DNA of 64,000 nt from Legionella sp. PATHC035. Its GTDB lineage: Bacteria > Pseudomonadota > Gammaproteobacteria > Legionellales > Legionellaceae. Of the stretch, positions 7,821 through 17,295 are shown piece after piece. Every line of letters starts with the position of its first letter. Positions within the stretch are counted from its first letter, which is position 1. Made by a program: the position numbers and the translations under genes. Location: contig NZ_JAPHOT010000001.1 in NCBI RefSeq assembly GCF_026191115.1, positions 2,713,001-2,777,000 on the forward strand. Reading direction: 5' to 3'. The notes under the pieces are model-generated. The model was not told the origin of the DNA and ran no database searches. It was given only the letters and a program-made list of their open reading frames with translations.

Positions 7821-9749
7821 ATGATGACTTTTCCCACCCAGCTAAAACGTGACTTTATGGATATGTTAACCCGCAACAAAATTTCTCACCGTCAAGGTTG
7901 GTCCAATTTTATGGGGAATGTGAGGAATCCCTCTGCCGTGGTTGTTTATGTTGAGAGCGAAGCGCAAGTGCAACTCATCATGAAAGAAGTTAAGAAGATG
8001 AATGAAAAACGGACGCCACAGAATAAGATTACTTTAAGAGCAAGTGCCGGTTGGGAAGATAAGAAGAATGCCGGTTGTTGTTTATTTCCTTGGTCTAAAG
8101 TTCAGGATGAAGAATATAAAGGCAGTTTCTCTTTCTCGGAAGTAGTAGGGGGGCGAACATCGCCGCAAAGTGAAGGAACGGACATTATTATCTGTTTTAA
8201 AAAGAAATTTCATAAAGCCAAAGTCTTAGGACCTCTTGATACCAAGCCGTCATGGATCAATCCTGAAAATCCGATTCATCAACTCTCAGCGATGCTTGTG
8301 GAAGTAAACGCAGGAACTCAGATCGCTGAATATGCAGAATTTTTACGAGAGAATAATTTATCTTCATCGACACTCAGTATGCTCAGTTGGGCGAGTCTTG
8401 TGGGATTATCTATTCCTGGTGGGCATGGAACGGGGCGTGATGAACCTGCTGTAAGTGGCCTGATTGAATCAATCAGAGTGTGCGATTTGGATGGAACCAT
8501 TCGCGAGCTGACTCCAGAGCATCCTGATTTTGAGACCTTACGCGGGGCTAATAGTGGTTTTTTAGGGGTTGTGCTGAGTGTGAAGTTGCGTGCAGTGAAG
8601 GCCTTTAATTTACGTGAAACAGTAGAGCTGTTTCATAACACAGAGGAAATGAAAGGCAAACTGGGCGACATATTAAAAAACAATCACTATGTGAGTTTTA
8701 TAGGAATGCCCAGTTCTGCTGATTCGGAACTTAGCGACCACATTCACCAATGGCAAGTTCGGAAGTGGAATTTTACTACAGAGAAACCAACCCAATCCAG
8801 CAAAGCGACTTATGCGCCCTCAATCACTTCCTTTGTTCAAGAATTGGAGTTAAGGCTGGGGGCGGATTTGATGAATTTTTTAGTGAATTCAGAATTGAGA
8901 AGTTTATTACCCCAATTCATGCTGATTGCTGCCGCTGAAACGATTGAAAGTCGTGGCACCAAGCCCATAGTTGACTTTGAAAACCATATTACCCATCCAC
9001 AAGTCGCTTTTCCAAAGGTATTGCGTGATGTGGATTATTTTATCCCTGTCCAAGATGAGAAGGCAGGGGAACAGCTGGAAGAAATATTGCAGCAAATTGA
9101 ACGTCAGATAAAAAGTGCGGCAAAACAAGGTGAGAATCCGGTAACCTATGCGATTTACGTTCGCTATTTGAAAGGCACCAATGGAGGATTGTCTCCAACC
9201 AGTACTCAGGCACCTGATGAGCGTATTATAGCTTTGGATGTGGTCACTCACCCGCAGGCGAGAGGAATTGCTCGTTTTGAAACCGTTTTTATGGGCAAAT
9301 TAAAAGAAAAAGGATTTGAAGTCAGAAATCATCTAGGAAAAGAGTTTCCCGCGGGAGTAGTTCGTTATGCTCAATTTTTAGATCCAAAAAAAATAAAACA
9401 ATTTATTGAAGCGGCAGAGCGTTGGAATGCAACCCCAGGTCAGAATGATGGGGCAGAGCGTTTGGCCATGGCTCCTTATAATACGAATTACTTTCAAGAG
9501 ATGCTTGATCTTAGTCCTAAATTGGCCAGTGAGGAAGAGAAGAGTACAAAAGAGGAAATTCTTCCACCCAAACAGACGTCTTTAGAATATACTAAAGAGG
9601 AGCATACACAATTTTTAACTCGCTTACGCGAGGTCGTTGCGTTAATGCCTGTGCATCATGAAGCTGCAAAAAATGCGAAGGCGGCTTTTTTACAGACGTG
9701 TGACAGTGAGTTGGAAAATCGAAGATTACGTGATTTGGTGATTAGTTAA
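7821..9749 (+). CDS. FAD-binding oxidase/dehydrogenase of the VAO/PCMH fold
   Basis: The N-terminal half is a PCMH-type FAD-binding domain, as in aldonolactone oxidases and related enzymes. It shows a VRNPSAVVVYVESEAQVQ entry segment, then SWASLVGLSIPGGHGTGRDEP, the FAD pyrophosphate-binding loop, then RGANSGFLGVVLSVKLRA. The remaining 350 residues show no motif I recognise. The substrate is unknown. The reading frame extends back to a TTG at 7797, but AGGAG at 7814-7818 points to ATG 7821 or 7824 (the latter better spaced). There is no signal peptide. The C-terminal part is longer than in simple lactone oxidases, and a Legionella-specific role is possible. Confidence 0.8.
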   Translation: MMTFPTQLKRDFMDMLTRNKISHRQGWSNFMGNVRNPSAVVVYVESEAQVQLIMKEVKKMNEKRTPQNKITLRASAGWEDKKNAGCCLFPWSKVQDEEYKGSFSFSEVVGGRTSPQSEGTDIIICFKKKFHKAKVLGPLDTKPSWINPENPIHQLSAMLVEVNAGTQIAEYAEFLRENNLSSSTLSMLSWASLVGLSIPGGHGTGRDEPAVSGLIESIRVCDLDGTIRELTPEHPDFETLRGANSGFLGVVLSVKLRAVKAFNLRETVELFHNTEEMKGKLGDILKNNHYVSFIGMPSSADSELSDHIHQWQVRKWNFTTEKPTQSSKATYAPSITSFVQELELRLGADLMNFLVNSELRSLLPQFMLIAAAETIESRGTKPIVDFENHITHPQVAFPKVLRDVDYFIPVQDEKAGEQLEEILQQIERQIKSAAKQGENPVTYAIYVRYLKGTNGGLSPTSTQAPDERIIALDVVTHPQARGIARFETVFMGKLKEKGFEVRNHLGKEFPAGVVRYAQFLDPKKIKQFIEAAERWNATPGQNDGAERLAMAPYNTNYFQEMLDLSPKLASEEEKSTKEEILPPKQTSLEYTKEEHTQFLTRLREVVALMPVHHEAAKNAKAAFLQTCDSELENRRLRDLVIS

Positions 9750-9806
9750 ATGGATTGATGTAACCTGGATGCAGCACAGTAGTGTTGCCTTAAAGTTAAG
9801 AAGAAT

Positions 9807-9900
9807 CCTCTCTTTCATAAATGAGAGAGGGGCATTCGCTACAATTAATTCCCTCATCCGCCCTAGCGGGCACCCTCTCCCTTTTAAGGAGAGGGGAGGG
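9807..9900. repeat. Family-A dispersed palindromic repeat
   Basis: Two palindromic modules lie back to back: CCTCTCTTTCATAAATGAGAGAGG and, after ATTAATT, CCCTCATCCGCCCTAGCGGG followed by CACCCTCTCCC with its complementary GGAGAGGGG. The same blocks recur near 18.3, 19.4, 33.5, 35.2, 43.5, 44.9 and 48.0 kb. An ACCCAGGCTAC fragment of family C follows at 9915. Confidence 0.75.
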
Positions 9901-9948
9901 CAACTGTGTGACACCCAGGCTACGTTTCTAATGATACGAAGGTGATAT

Positions 9949-11055
9949 ATGGACATAACTCCTTTTTTTAAATTGATGGTCGATCGAGGGGCTTCAGACT
10001 TGTTTTTTAGTGTGGGTGCACCACCCAATATTAAAATTGAAGGAGTTATTTCCCCGGTGGGGCAGGCACCGCTCAAGTCGCAACAAATGGCTGAAATTGC
10101 TTTATCACTGATGAATGATGATCAGCGTAAAGAATTTGAAGCCACTATGGAGCTGAACATGGGGCTTTCCATTAACCAGGTTGGACGCTTCAGAATCAAT
10201 CTATTTCGTCAGCGTGGTGATATTTCAATGGTGGTGCGCTACATCAAGAATAAAATCCCCTCAATTGAGCAGTTAAATTTACCTCTTATTTTAAAAACTA
10301 TTGTCTTGGAGTTACGCGGCCTTGTTCTTGTAGTAGGTGCTACCGGTTCGGGAAAATCAACCACTTTGGCCGCCATGATCGATTATCGCAATGAAAACCA
10401 AAGCGGTCATATTTTAACGATTGAAGATCCCATAGAATTTATTCATCAACATAAAAAATCCATAGTGGATCAACGTGAAGTAGGGATTGATACGATGAGT
10501 TATGACAATGCTCTAGTCAATGCAATGCGTGAAGCGCCCGATGTGATTTTAATCGGTGAAATACGAGAACGTAATGCCATGAAACATGCTATTGCCTATG
10601 CAGAGACAGGGCATTTATGTATTTCAACTTTGCATGCGAATAATGCGAACCAAGCGATGGATCGTATCATTAATTTTTTTCCAGAGGACGCACGTAAACA
10701 AGTGTTGATGGATTTATCCCTTAATTTGCGAGCTATTATATCGATGCGGCTGGTTCCAGGGGTGAACAATCAAAGGGTGGCAGCTGTGGAGCTCTTGTTA
10801 AACACTCCTTACATATCTGATTTAATCGAGAAAGGCAAAATTGATGACATTAAGGAAGCGATGGAGCGTAGTACAGAGCAAGGGATGCAGACCTTCGATC
10901 AGGCTTTATTAAAATTATACCGGACTGGGGCGATTTCCAAGGAAAATGCGATCAAATATGCCGACTCGAAAAATAATGTGGGTTTACAAATTCGTTTGAA
11001 CAGTGCTGGAGATTTTGATTCGCAAGATGACAGTTTGAGCATAGAAGATAATTGA
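9949..11055 (+). CDS. pilU: Type IV pilus retraction ATPase, PilU type
   Basis: A hexameric cytoplasmic ATPase of the PilT/PilU family that powers pilus retraction. Walker A GATGSGKS is at residues 130-137. The Asp box HILTIEDPIEF is near 155, Walker B-like REAPDVILIGEIR near 197, and the His box HLCISTLHANNA near 223. The AMDRIINFFP segment and the C-terminal GMQTFDQAL are PilU-like, and the acidic tail is also typical of PilU; PilT is the alternative. In L. pneumophila type IV pili serve DNA uptake, which fits comF and radA nearby, though it is not operonic with them. No pilT is adjacent. Confidence 0.88.
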   Translation: MDITPFFKLMVDRGASDLFFSVGAPPNIKIEGVISPVGQAPLKSQQMAEIALSLMNDDQRKEFEATMELNMGLSINQVGRFRINLFRQRGDISMVVRYIKNKIPSIEQLNLPLILKTIVLELRGLVLVVGATGSGKSTTLAAMIDYRNENQSGHILTIEDPIEFIHQHKKSIVDQREVGIDTMSYDNALVNAMREAPDVILIGEIRERNAMKHAIAYAETGHLCISTLHANNANQAMDRIINFFPEDARKQVLMDLSLNLRAIISMRLVPGVNNQRVAAVELLLNTPYISDLIEKGKIDDIKEAMERSTEQGMQTFDQALLKLYRTGAISKENAIKYADSKNNVGLQIRLNSAGDFDSQDDSLSIEDN

Positions 11056-11125
11056 TATTTTTTTACCGTATGTTAAAATTTAACACAATTTGATTCCTTA
11101 TGCGATCCTTTGGCTCCCTTGATGT

Positions 11126-13066
11126 ATGGCAGAATTTTTTCATATAAAAGACATAAATAAAGGTCCAGCGACACAAGCAACCTCGCATGTGGCTTTTCTC
11201 AATGCCGTATATACTCCTCCCGATAACCAAAATTCGCCTTACAGAATTATCTATAAAAAAAATAAGTACGGTTTGCCTGAGTTGTCGCGCCTTGAAGTGA
11301 TGTTTGGCCAATTGGCTCGTCTTTTTCTATTACCAGAACTCACTCCTGCTAACAATTTAGTAGTTAATGAAGACCATCGTATTCTTGGTTTAGCAGTCCA
11401 GCATCTGTGCTATGTCATTGCCAATAGAGAAGGCTTAGAGCATGATTTTTATAGCTTAAAAAAAACGGATGATGGCTGTGATTGCTCCCCTAAACACGTG
11501 GAAGCACCCACCAAAATACCCATTTATTTTCTAGATAAGCTCCCCCAAGGATTTTTTGCCGATTTACTGAACGCCGAGGAGGCTGGACAATTAGCCATTG
11601 ATTATGAATCACTGGCCAGTATCTTTGCGACTTCCTATACCCTCGAAGAGGATGATTTACATAAAGGAAATTATGGTTTTTATTTGGTAGAGCGTGCCGG
11701 CAAGCCCCATGCGGTATTTTTCAAAATTGATCATGATTTAATGTTTGTAGACAGCATCATGGGATTTAAAACCAGAAGACCTTTCCATTTATTCCATGGA
11801 CCTCATGCGTTTGATATCACTGTGGATGATCTTGAGTCGCTCATGTGTTTAAGCACTTCATGCAACGTTTATTGGCCTACGAAATTCTGTTATGTTGCCA
11901 ATCCTTTTGATAATAAGGAGTATCGTAGTTATGCCGAAATCAATGCTTTTGCTCAATTAGGGACTAATCCTCATTTTATCAGAGCGAAATGGAAATCCTT
12001 TTTTAAACATATTCTGATGCCCCAAGAGCTCATTCAGCAGACTTTACATGACTGTGCGGATGTGAGCAAAGCCTCAGAGCGTGCGCAAGTTGCCTTGATG
12101 ATCCAGGCCACTACCACGAGGCTTGCGCGTTTGCGCGCTGTATTGTTTTCCAGCCAAGAATTTCGTAATTATGTAAGTCAATTAGATGAACAACAAGTAG
12201 ATGCTTTCGTAAAAGAAATCATCCCCCCGCGTTGGGCAACAGAAAGGGTCCTGCAGCAAATCAAGGACTCAATTGCTCGTTTTAAAGAGTTATCTCAAAA
12301 TGAAGATGGATTTGATCCTGAAGATACTCCGCTACATGTTGCAATTAAGCTTGGCGAATATCGGTATGAAGAAACCTTAGATATGTTTGGCGAATTCATT
12401 AATGTCCGAAACAGAGCGGGCAAGACTCCTCTAGATATTGCACTGGAGCGTGTTCATGGGGAACAGATTGATTATGACACGGTACAAGACAATGGCGTCT
12501 TAATTGCCAAACATTTATTGATAAACGAGGCGCAACCCGCAAAAGAATATACAAGTGAGCTCTTGTCAACCATCAGATCGTATCATTTTAAAAACCCATA
12601 CTTAAAAAGAATTAGTGACAATATGGATTATCGAGATTTCAAACAGATTTTAAGGGATATAGGTGAAGATCATCAGTTTGGTTTGAAATTTAAAAAAGAT
12701 TTGGCCCTTGGATGCATAAAACGTTTTATTCAGCTGAATAAGGGACGCCCTGATTTTAATGACCAATTACAGCAATTAAAGGACGATATAAATGGCAGCT
12801 CCTCGGAAGAAGAAGCTGCTGGCGTGAAATACATACGCCAATTACGGAGCAGATTATGGATTATTCGTCAATTACGCGGATTATATGGTTGGACTTCAAC
12901 CCAATGGGAAGCCAATACCCTGATTAACCAGGCCATGGCGCAAAATAAGCCTAAGGGAGATAGTTTATTTTCATTCTTTTCTTGTATTTCTGATGGCCAG
13001 AGAGAACGGGGCATAAGTTCTGAAGCGCAAGAGTTATGTTGCGCAAGCACCGTTCCTGTGTGCTAA
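11126..13066 (+). CDS. ankK: Kinase-like ankyrin protein, probable Dot/Icm effector AnkK/LegA5 orthologue
   Basis: The protein has 646 residues. At 176-184 it reads DDLHKGNYG and at 201-205 IDHDL. This spacing of D-x-H-x-x-N and then D-x-D resembles the catalytic and metal-binding loops of aminoglycoside-phosphotransferase and PI3/4-kinase folds. Ankyrin-type sequence follows at about 400-445 (DTPLHVAIKLG, then GKTPLDIALE). L. pneumophila AnkK/LegA5 is a translocated ankyrin protein, and the OpiA/LegA5 group has been described as bacterial phosphatidylinositol 3-kinases. I assign this name from domain layout and from the remembered gene order, in which L. pneumophila legA5 lies some twenty genes from ankH, as here. 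There is no signal peptide, and the ribosome-binding site is weak. Confidence 0.72.
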   Translation: MAEFFHIKDINKGPATQATSHVAFLNAVYTPPDNQNSPYRIIYKKNKYGLPELSRLEVMFGQLARLFLLPELTPANNLVVNEDHRILGLAVQHLCYVIANREGLEHDFYSLKKTDDGCDCSPKHVEAPTKIPIYFLDKLPQGFFADLLNAEEAGQLAIDYESLASIFATSYTLEEDDLHKGNYGFYLVERAGKPHAVFFKIDHDLMFVDSIMGFKTRRPFHLFHGPHAFDITVDDLESLMCLSTSCNVYWPTKFCYVANPFDNKEYRSYAEINAFAQLGTNPHFIRAKWKSFFKHILMPQELIQQTLHDCADVSKASERAQVALMIQATTTRLARLRAVLFSSQEFRNYVSQLDEQQVDAFVKEIIPPRWATERVLQQIKDSIARFKELSQNEDGFDPEDTPLHVAIKLGEYRYEETLDMFGEFINVRNRAGKTPLDIALERVHGEQIDYDTVQDNGVLIAKHLLINEAQPAKEYTSELLSTIRSYHFKNPYLKRISDNMDYRDFKQILRDIGEDHQFGLKFKKDLALGCIKRFIQLNKGRPDFNDQLQQLKDDINGSSSEEEAAGVKYIRQLRSRLWIIRQLRGLYGWTSTQWEANTLINQAMAQNKPKGDSLFSFFSCISDGQRERGISSEAQELCCASTVPVC

Positions 13067-13068
13067 AC

Positions 13069-13097
13069 GTAGGTTGGGCCTTGGCCCAACAACCTAC
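13069..13097. repeat. Family-C palindromic repeat (GTAGGTTGGGC type)
   Basis: GTAGGTTGGGCC, then TT, then GGCCCAACAACCTAC forms an imperfect hairpin just after the ankyrin gene. The same unit occurs at 41819. It may act in transcript ends, but there is no T-run. Confidence 0.7.
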
Positions 13098-13128
13098 ATC
13101 GTATGTAGATCTGTAGTCTGACTTTTAG

Positions 13129-13434
13129 CTAATGGGTTTGCATTTCTCCCAAGTGGAAGGGGTAATCATGACGGCAACGGGCGTATGCGGCGCCAATTTT
13201 GGCGGGGTTAGGGTAAAAGGCGTAATGGGTGGCCTTGTAGGCACAACAGGGAACAGCGCTGACAAAACAGCCTCTTTTAGCGTTCCAGCGGTAATGACCA
13301 TCTTCTGCAAGTTGCAAGGTTCTGCCATCAAAACAGACATAACGTGGTTGAGAGGGGATTTCCCCAATGACACAGCCTTGAGCATAAACACCGTTTATTA
13401 ATGCAAATAATAGTCCAGTCAGTATGATTTTCAC
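13129..13434 (-). CDS. Small secreted cysteine-rich protein, unknown function
   Basis: The 101-residue product begins with a clear signal peptide (MKIILTGLLFALINGVYAQG, cleavage near A18/Q19). The mature part has about seven cysteines, including CC, suggesting disulphide bonds in the periplasm or outside the cell. Aromatic and histidine residues are frequent (HYAFYPNP, YPFHLGEM). I recognise no domain. It sits alone between two large effector-type genes and on the opposite strand. Frames on the other strand are shadows of this gene, supported by the quality of the signal peptide here. Confidence 0.75.
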   Translation of the reverse strand: MKIILTGLLFALINGVYAQGCVIGEIPSQPRYVCFDGRTLQLAEDGHYRWNAKRGCFVSAVPCCAYKATHYAFYPNPAKIGAAYARCRHDYPFHLGEMQTH

Positions 13435-13587
13435 ACTTAATCCTTTAATCTTGCTATAATGATGTTATAACGTTAGTCCATCTTACCGCCTTTATTCAAG
13501 CAAGATATGCATAGGCGATGAAATTTAAGGTTATTTTAATAAAATAAGGTTAAAATGAATACATAATGGTTTGCGGAGTGTGCGATT

Positions 13588-16500
13588 ATGCCTATGAATA
13601 AAGAACTTTTAAAAGCAATACAAAATACTACCTTACCTGGTACTGCTACGGTAAAGGAAAGAGAAGAGGCATTAGATGCAATACTAAAAGCTGATGTTAA
13701 TAAAGCAGAAGACTTTAGAAAAGCGGTATTAGAAGATGAAAGCTTAAAATATTGGATGAAGGTAGACGGAAGAATTGCACCTCCAAGTTGGGGTTGGGGT
13801 AGTTTAAAAAGAGGAGTGAGAGCTCCATTCGTCTCAACCGATCCTTTAAAAAATGATGATATTTTGAGTACCAAACCACAAGATAGCCCTCCTAGTTTCA
13901 AAGATATAAAACAAGCTGCAGCCGCACAACGCGTCAAATATAGCTTAGCAACAGTTGATACTGATGTTTTAGTTGGTATTTTAACATCTGATTTCAGCGA
14001 TAATGGAACGATACTTAGGAGCTACTTGGAATCAAAATCACCTAATTTGGGTGTTAAATTTAATGAGATGCATGGATGGGCTCCTGCTAATGACGACATC
14101 CTTAATAAAGCTGCCTTAGATAGTATTAGAACAGAAGCAGCAAACCAGCTATTACTTAAATTAATGGCTAACCCTGGACTCACTGATCCTAAATTATTTG
14201 ATAACCTAGCCAAGGCTACAACTCCCCTAGATTACCGCTCAGCTGCGAAAGCCCTTCTTAAAGCAGGAGGAATTACCCCTCCCCAAGGAAAAACACTAGA
14301 TGACCTTACAGCGGCTTTGGCTTTGGATTCAAAGTCAGAAGTTGATGCTGCAGCTACAAAACGCAGAGACGCCATATTAGATGCATCGGCCATAGTTGAA
14401 TTTGAAAAACAGCTGCAAAAATTAAGAAGTAGTGGTACGGATAGCGAAATTTTAGGACTGAAAGCTCCCCTCAAAGAGGATGATAAAAAAACTTTCATCA
14501 ATGATTTAGCTGCGCATGCTAGTTTAAAAGAAGATCCTCAGAACCCGTATAAGGCTAGAGTGGCGACTTTGCCTGATGACAAAAAAGAGGCACTGGCAAC
14601 GGCTCATCAACAACTCTTGTGTGAACAGTATCTGAAAGCAAACATACTCGCTCAAGATATAGCGCTTAATAAAGCAGAGCTAGCCAGCGCATTGAAGGCG
14701 AAAAATAAAAAGGATCTAAAAGATGCATTAGATGCCTTGATTACAGACCCCGGTGATAAGACTATTACGGCTAAGGCTCTAACTGATGATAACATAACCG
14801 CAATCCAAGTCGCTTTAGCAAAGAATATAATCAAGAAATTGGGAGCTGCTGCGCTTCCTGCGGGTCGCGATGAGATGATAAAGCTCAAGGATAACGCAGG
14901 TGATTTAGAGAAATTTAAAACACTAATGGAGGGAAAGGTTGCCGGTGGTACATTTGCTTTTCTGAAGAAAGAGGATTTACCTGAGTTAAGTAAAGCGATT
15001 GATGAGCAGTTAGAGAATTACGCTCGAGCACAACGTGAAGTAGATTTTGCAGCTGCAGTTGAAAAATCTCGCCTAGGCGCAGGAGCACATCAGAGATTAA
15101 TTGCCGTTTTTAAAGATTTACCCAATGAAAAACAACAACAGTTAGTTAAAACATTATCCAATGGAACGAATGAAGTCGATACTGCAAAGCTTGAGGTGCT
15201 AATTCAAGCAAAAACAGAAGCAGAGATCAAGTTCCATTTGGGAAGTAAAAATATTAAGGGCGGGGCACTTGGTGGACTTGTAGATTTAGCCGCTGAAAAT
15301 ACACGGGCCATTGCGTTTAGGCAAATCAATAACCCCGCAGTTGCTAGAGTTTTGGTGGGGCTTGCTAAGGTTGCTCCAGATAAGATTCCTGCTATAAATG
15401 CGGCTTTATTAGCACAAAAAGATAATAAATTTGATGGCACTGCCCAAAATACTTATAAAGACCTTGTTGATGCCATTCATACTGCATGTGGTAATCCGCC
15501 ATTTGATAACGGCCAAGATAGCACAGATTTATATAAAGCTTTTAATCTGACAGACCATAATAATGCTAATCTAATTCAGAATGACACTGTTCTTCCTGTC
15601 GCGCCAACTGTATCGCAACAGGTTATAGCGGATCATAATCGCAATAAAGCTTTATTTGATTACTCAGTTGCCCCAAATATAGTTAATAATGCGGCAACGA
15701 GGAGTTTGTTGAATGCCTTTTTGAGGGCGGGACCGGAGGGGGTAGCAGATACTAGGGATAAAATCACGAAAGCTGTAAATGCGTTTAATCAGAGCACAAA
15801 TGTTCAAGAATTTCTTGATAAACTAATTCCAGAAGCAGAAGCGAATAAGGATTTAGTAAAGCGAAAACAAAAAGACGCATTAAGCAGAGAGTTTACATCT
15901 GATCTATACAGTGAAATAAGTATTACAAATATTAAGGCTTATTTAGCTGGAGATGATGAAGCGCAAGAGAAAGGTACAAGTTTAATTGATAGAAAATTAG
16001 AGCAGGTACAAGAAACAAAATCCACAATAGAAAAACATAAGGGATATTTAAAAGCTCTGAATCAAGAGCTTGCGGCATTACCTGCTTTATTCAGCGGAGC
16101 AAATGATGTAAAAGCGAAGAACAAAGCTAAAGAAGTGAAGGAGAAGTATCAAGATTTGTCACGACAATGTACTTTGATTGTAGAGCATTTACATACCACA
16201 AAGCATGATCTTAATAAGTATCTTGAGGCAATACCTAAGTCTCCTACAGGACAATTTGAAGAACAACGCAAAGCGCTAGAGGGCGAAATCAAGGCAATTG
16301 ATCAGCAATTGGAGTTTTATAAAGGACTCCAAACGCAAATCAATGGTGAGAATGGTGCTTTAGCAAACATTGATAAAGTGGTGAAGGGTAAGGCTACTGT
16401 TCAAGTGGAGAAAGCAACGGTTACTTATTCAGTAATTCCCATAGGCCAGGAAAGAACAGCAGCACTTCAATCAAAAAGTGGCGAAAATGTAGGCATAACC

Positions 16501-17271
16501 AATGCCGCTACTAATGTTGACGAAAGTTCTCCTAACTATAAAGTTCACGAAATCCCTGCAAAAGGTCATGTCTTCGGTGTTGATTTAGTTCACAAAATCG
16601 ACAATCCCAAGCGCGGTAGTCCCGGTGAACCGGATGAGATAGAAAACCCCAAAGGCAAAGCCCGTGTAACTGTAAATTATCATCCTGAGGGTAAACCCAG
16701 TGCATCCGGTTCTAAACCGATAAGCGTAAGCCTGGCTATCGTAGCTAAGGATGAAAACTATCTGGCAGAACAATGTATGGAAGCAGCGAAACAGCTTTTA
16801 AAAGACTGGGATGGTAAAAGCCCTATCCGATTAAGAGGGGTGCACGGAAAGAATACAGAATTGGCTTATTTATGGACCGCTGTGTGCGTTTTAGGAGAGC
16901 ATCACCCCAAATTTTCAATGGATAAGATAGAATTTAGAGGTTCTTGTGCGTGGAGACCTGATCAAGGCCATAAAAAGGAGTTAGGTGGGATACGCGGAAA
17001 AAGTTTTACTAAGGATTCTTATTACAATACAGTATTTAAAGGGACAGCCAGAGGACTTGTTGAGGAGGTTGAAAACGAGTTTAAGGCCATGGTTAATCCA
17101 AAGAAAAGAGATCAAGTCGATAAAGGGGTTGTGAGTGCCACCAGTCTCTTTAGAGATAAAATGAGTACAGGTCGGCAAGGTATTGCAGACCAAGCAGAGC
17201 GCAATATCAAAGCGCGAGGCGAGATGGAAGCTACTATTACTCCTGTACCAGGTGGAACTAACAACCCGTAA
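13588..17271 (+). CDS. Large helical Legionella protein, candidate Dot/Icm effector (1227 aa)
   Basis: I do not recognise a named family. The protein is soluble, with no signal peptide, and almost wholly alpha-helical by composition. Loosely repeated helical units recur through residues 1-780 (for example LLKAIQNT...KEREEALDAIL, SAAKALLKAGGI, ELASALKAKNKKDLKDALDAL). Residues about 800-930 look like coiled coil (KLEQVQETKSTIEKHKGYL onward). A distinct, less repetitive C-terminal region follows (about 940-1190), with RLRGVHGKNTELAYLWTAV and RGSCAWRPDQG. Size, helical repeats, coiled coil and lysine/alanine-rich composition fit many Dot/Icm substrates. Translocation is inferred only. The start follows GCGGAGTGTGCGATT. 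Confidence 0.75.
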   Translation: MPMNKELLKAIQNTTLPGTATVKEREEALDAILKADVNKAEDFRKAVLEDESLKYWMKVDGRIAPPSWGWGSLKRGVRAPFVSTDPLKNDDILSTKPQDSPPSFKDIKQAAAAQRVKYSLATVDTDVLVGILTSDFSDNGTILRSYLESKSPNLGVKFNEMHGWAPANDDILNKAALDSIRTEAANQLLLKLMANPGLTDPKLFDNLAKATTPLDYRSAAKALLKAGGITPPQGKTLDDLTAALALDSKSEVDAAATKRRDAILDASAIVEFEKQLQKLRSSGTDSEILGLKAPLKEDDKKTFINDLAAHASLKEDPQNPYKARVATLPDDKKEALATAHQQLLCEQYLKANILAQDIALNKAELASALKAKNKKDLKDALDALITDPGDKTITAKALTDDNITAIQVALAKNIIKKLGAAALPAGRDEMIKLKDNAGDLEKFKTLMEGKVAGGTFAFLKKEDLPELSKAIDEQLENYARAQREVDFAAAVEKSRLGAGAHQRLIAVFKDLPNEKQQQLVKTLSNGTNEVDTAKLEVLIQAKTEAEIKFHLGSKNIKGGALGGLVDLAAENTRAIAFRQINNPAVARVLVGLAKVAPDKIPAINAALLAQKDNKFDGTAQNTYKDLVDAIHTACGNPPFDNGQDSTDLYKAFNLTDHNNANLIQNDTVLPVAPTVSQQVIADHNRNKALFDYSVAPNIVNNAATRSLLNAFLRAGPEGVADTRDKITKAVNAFNQSTNVQEFLDKLIPEAEANKDLVKRKQKDALSREFTSDLYSEISITNIKAYLAGDDEAQEKGTSLIDRKLEQVQETKSTIEKHKGYLKALNQELAALPALFSGANDVKAKNKAKEVKEKYQDLSRQCTLIVEHLHTTKHDLNKYLEAIPKSPTGQFEEQRKALEGEIKAIDQQLEFYKGLQTQINGENGALANIDKVVKGKATVQVEKATVTYSVIPIGQERTAALQSKSGENVGITNAATNVDESSPNYKVHEIPAKGHVFGVDLVHKIDNPKRGSPGEPDEIENPKGKARVTVNYHPEGKPSASGSKPISVSLAIVAKDENYLAEQCMEAAKQLLKDWDGKSPIRLRGVHGKNTELAYLWTAVCVLGEHHPKFSMDKIEFRGSCAWRPDQGHKKELGGIRGKSFTKDSYYNTVFKGTARGLVEEVENEFKAMVNPKKRDQVDKGVVSATSLFRDKMSTGRQGIADQAERNIKARGEMEATITPVPGGTNNP

Positions 17272-17295
17272 CAGCTAACAATAAGGGGGATTCAA

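Noticed and set aside
13132..13401. Plus-strand and second minus-strand frames around 13.1-13.4 kb
   Set aside because: They overlap the signal-peptide-bearing 101-residue gene, which is the better candidate; they are antisense or frame shadows.
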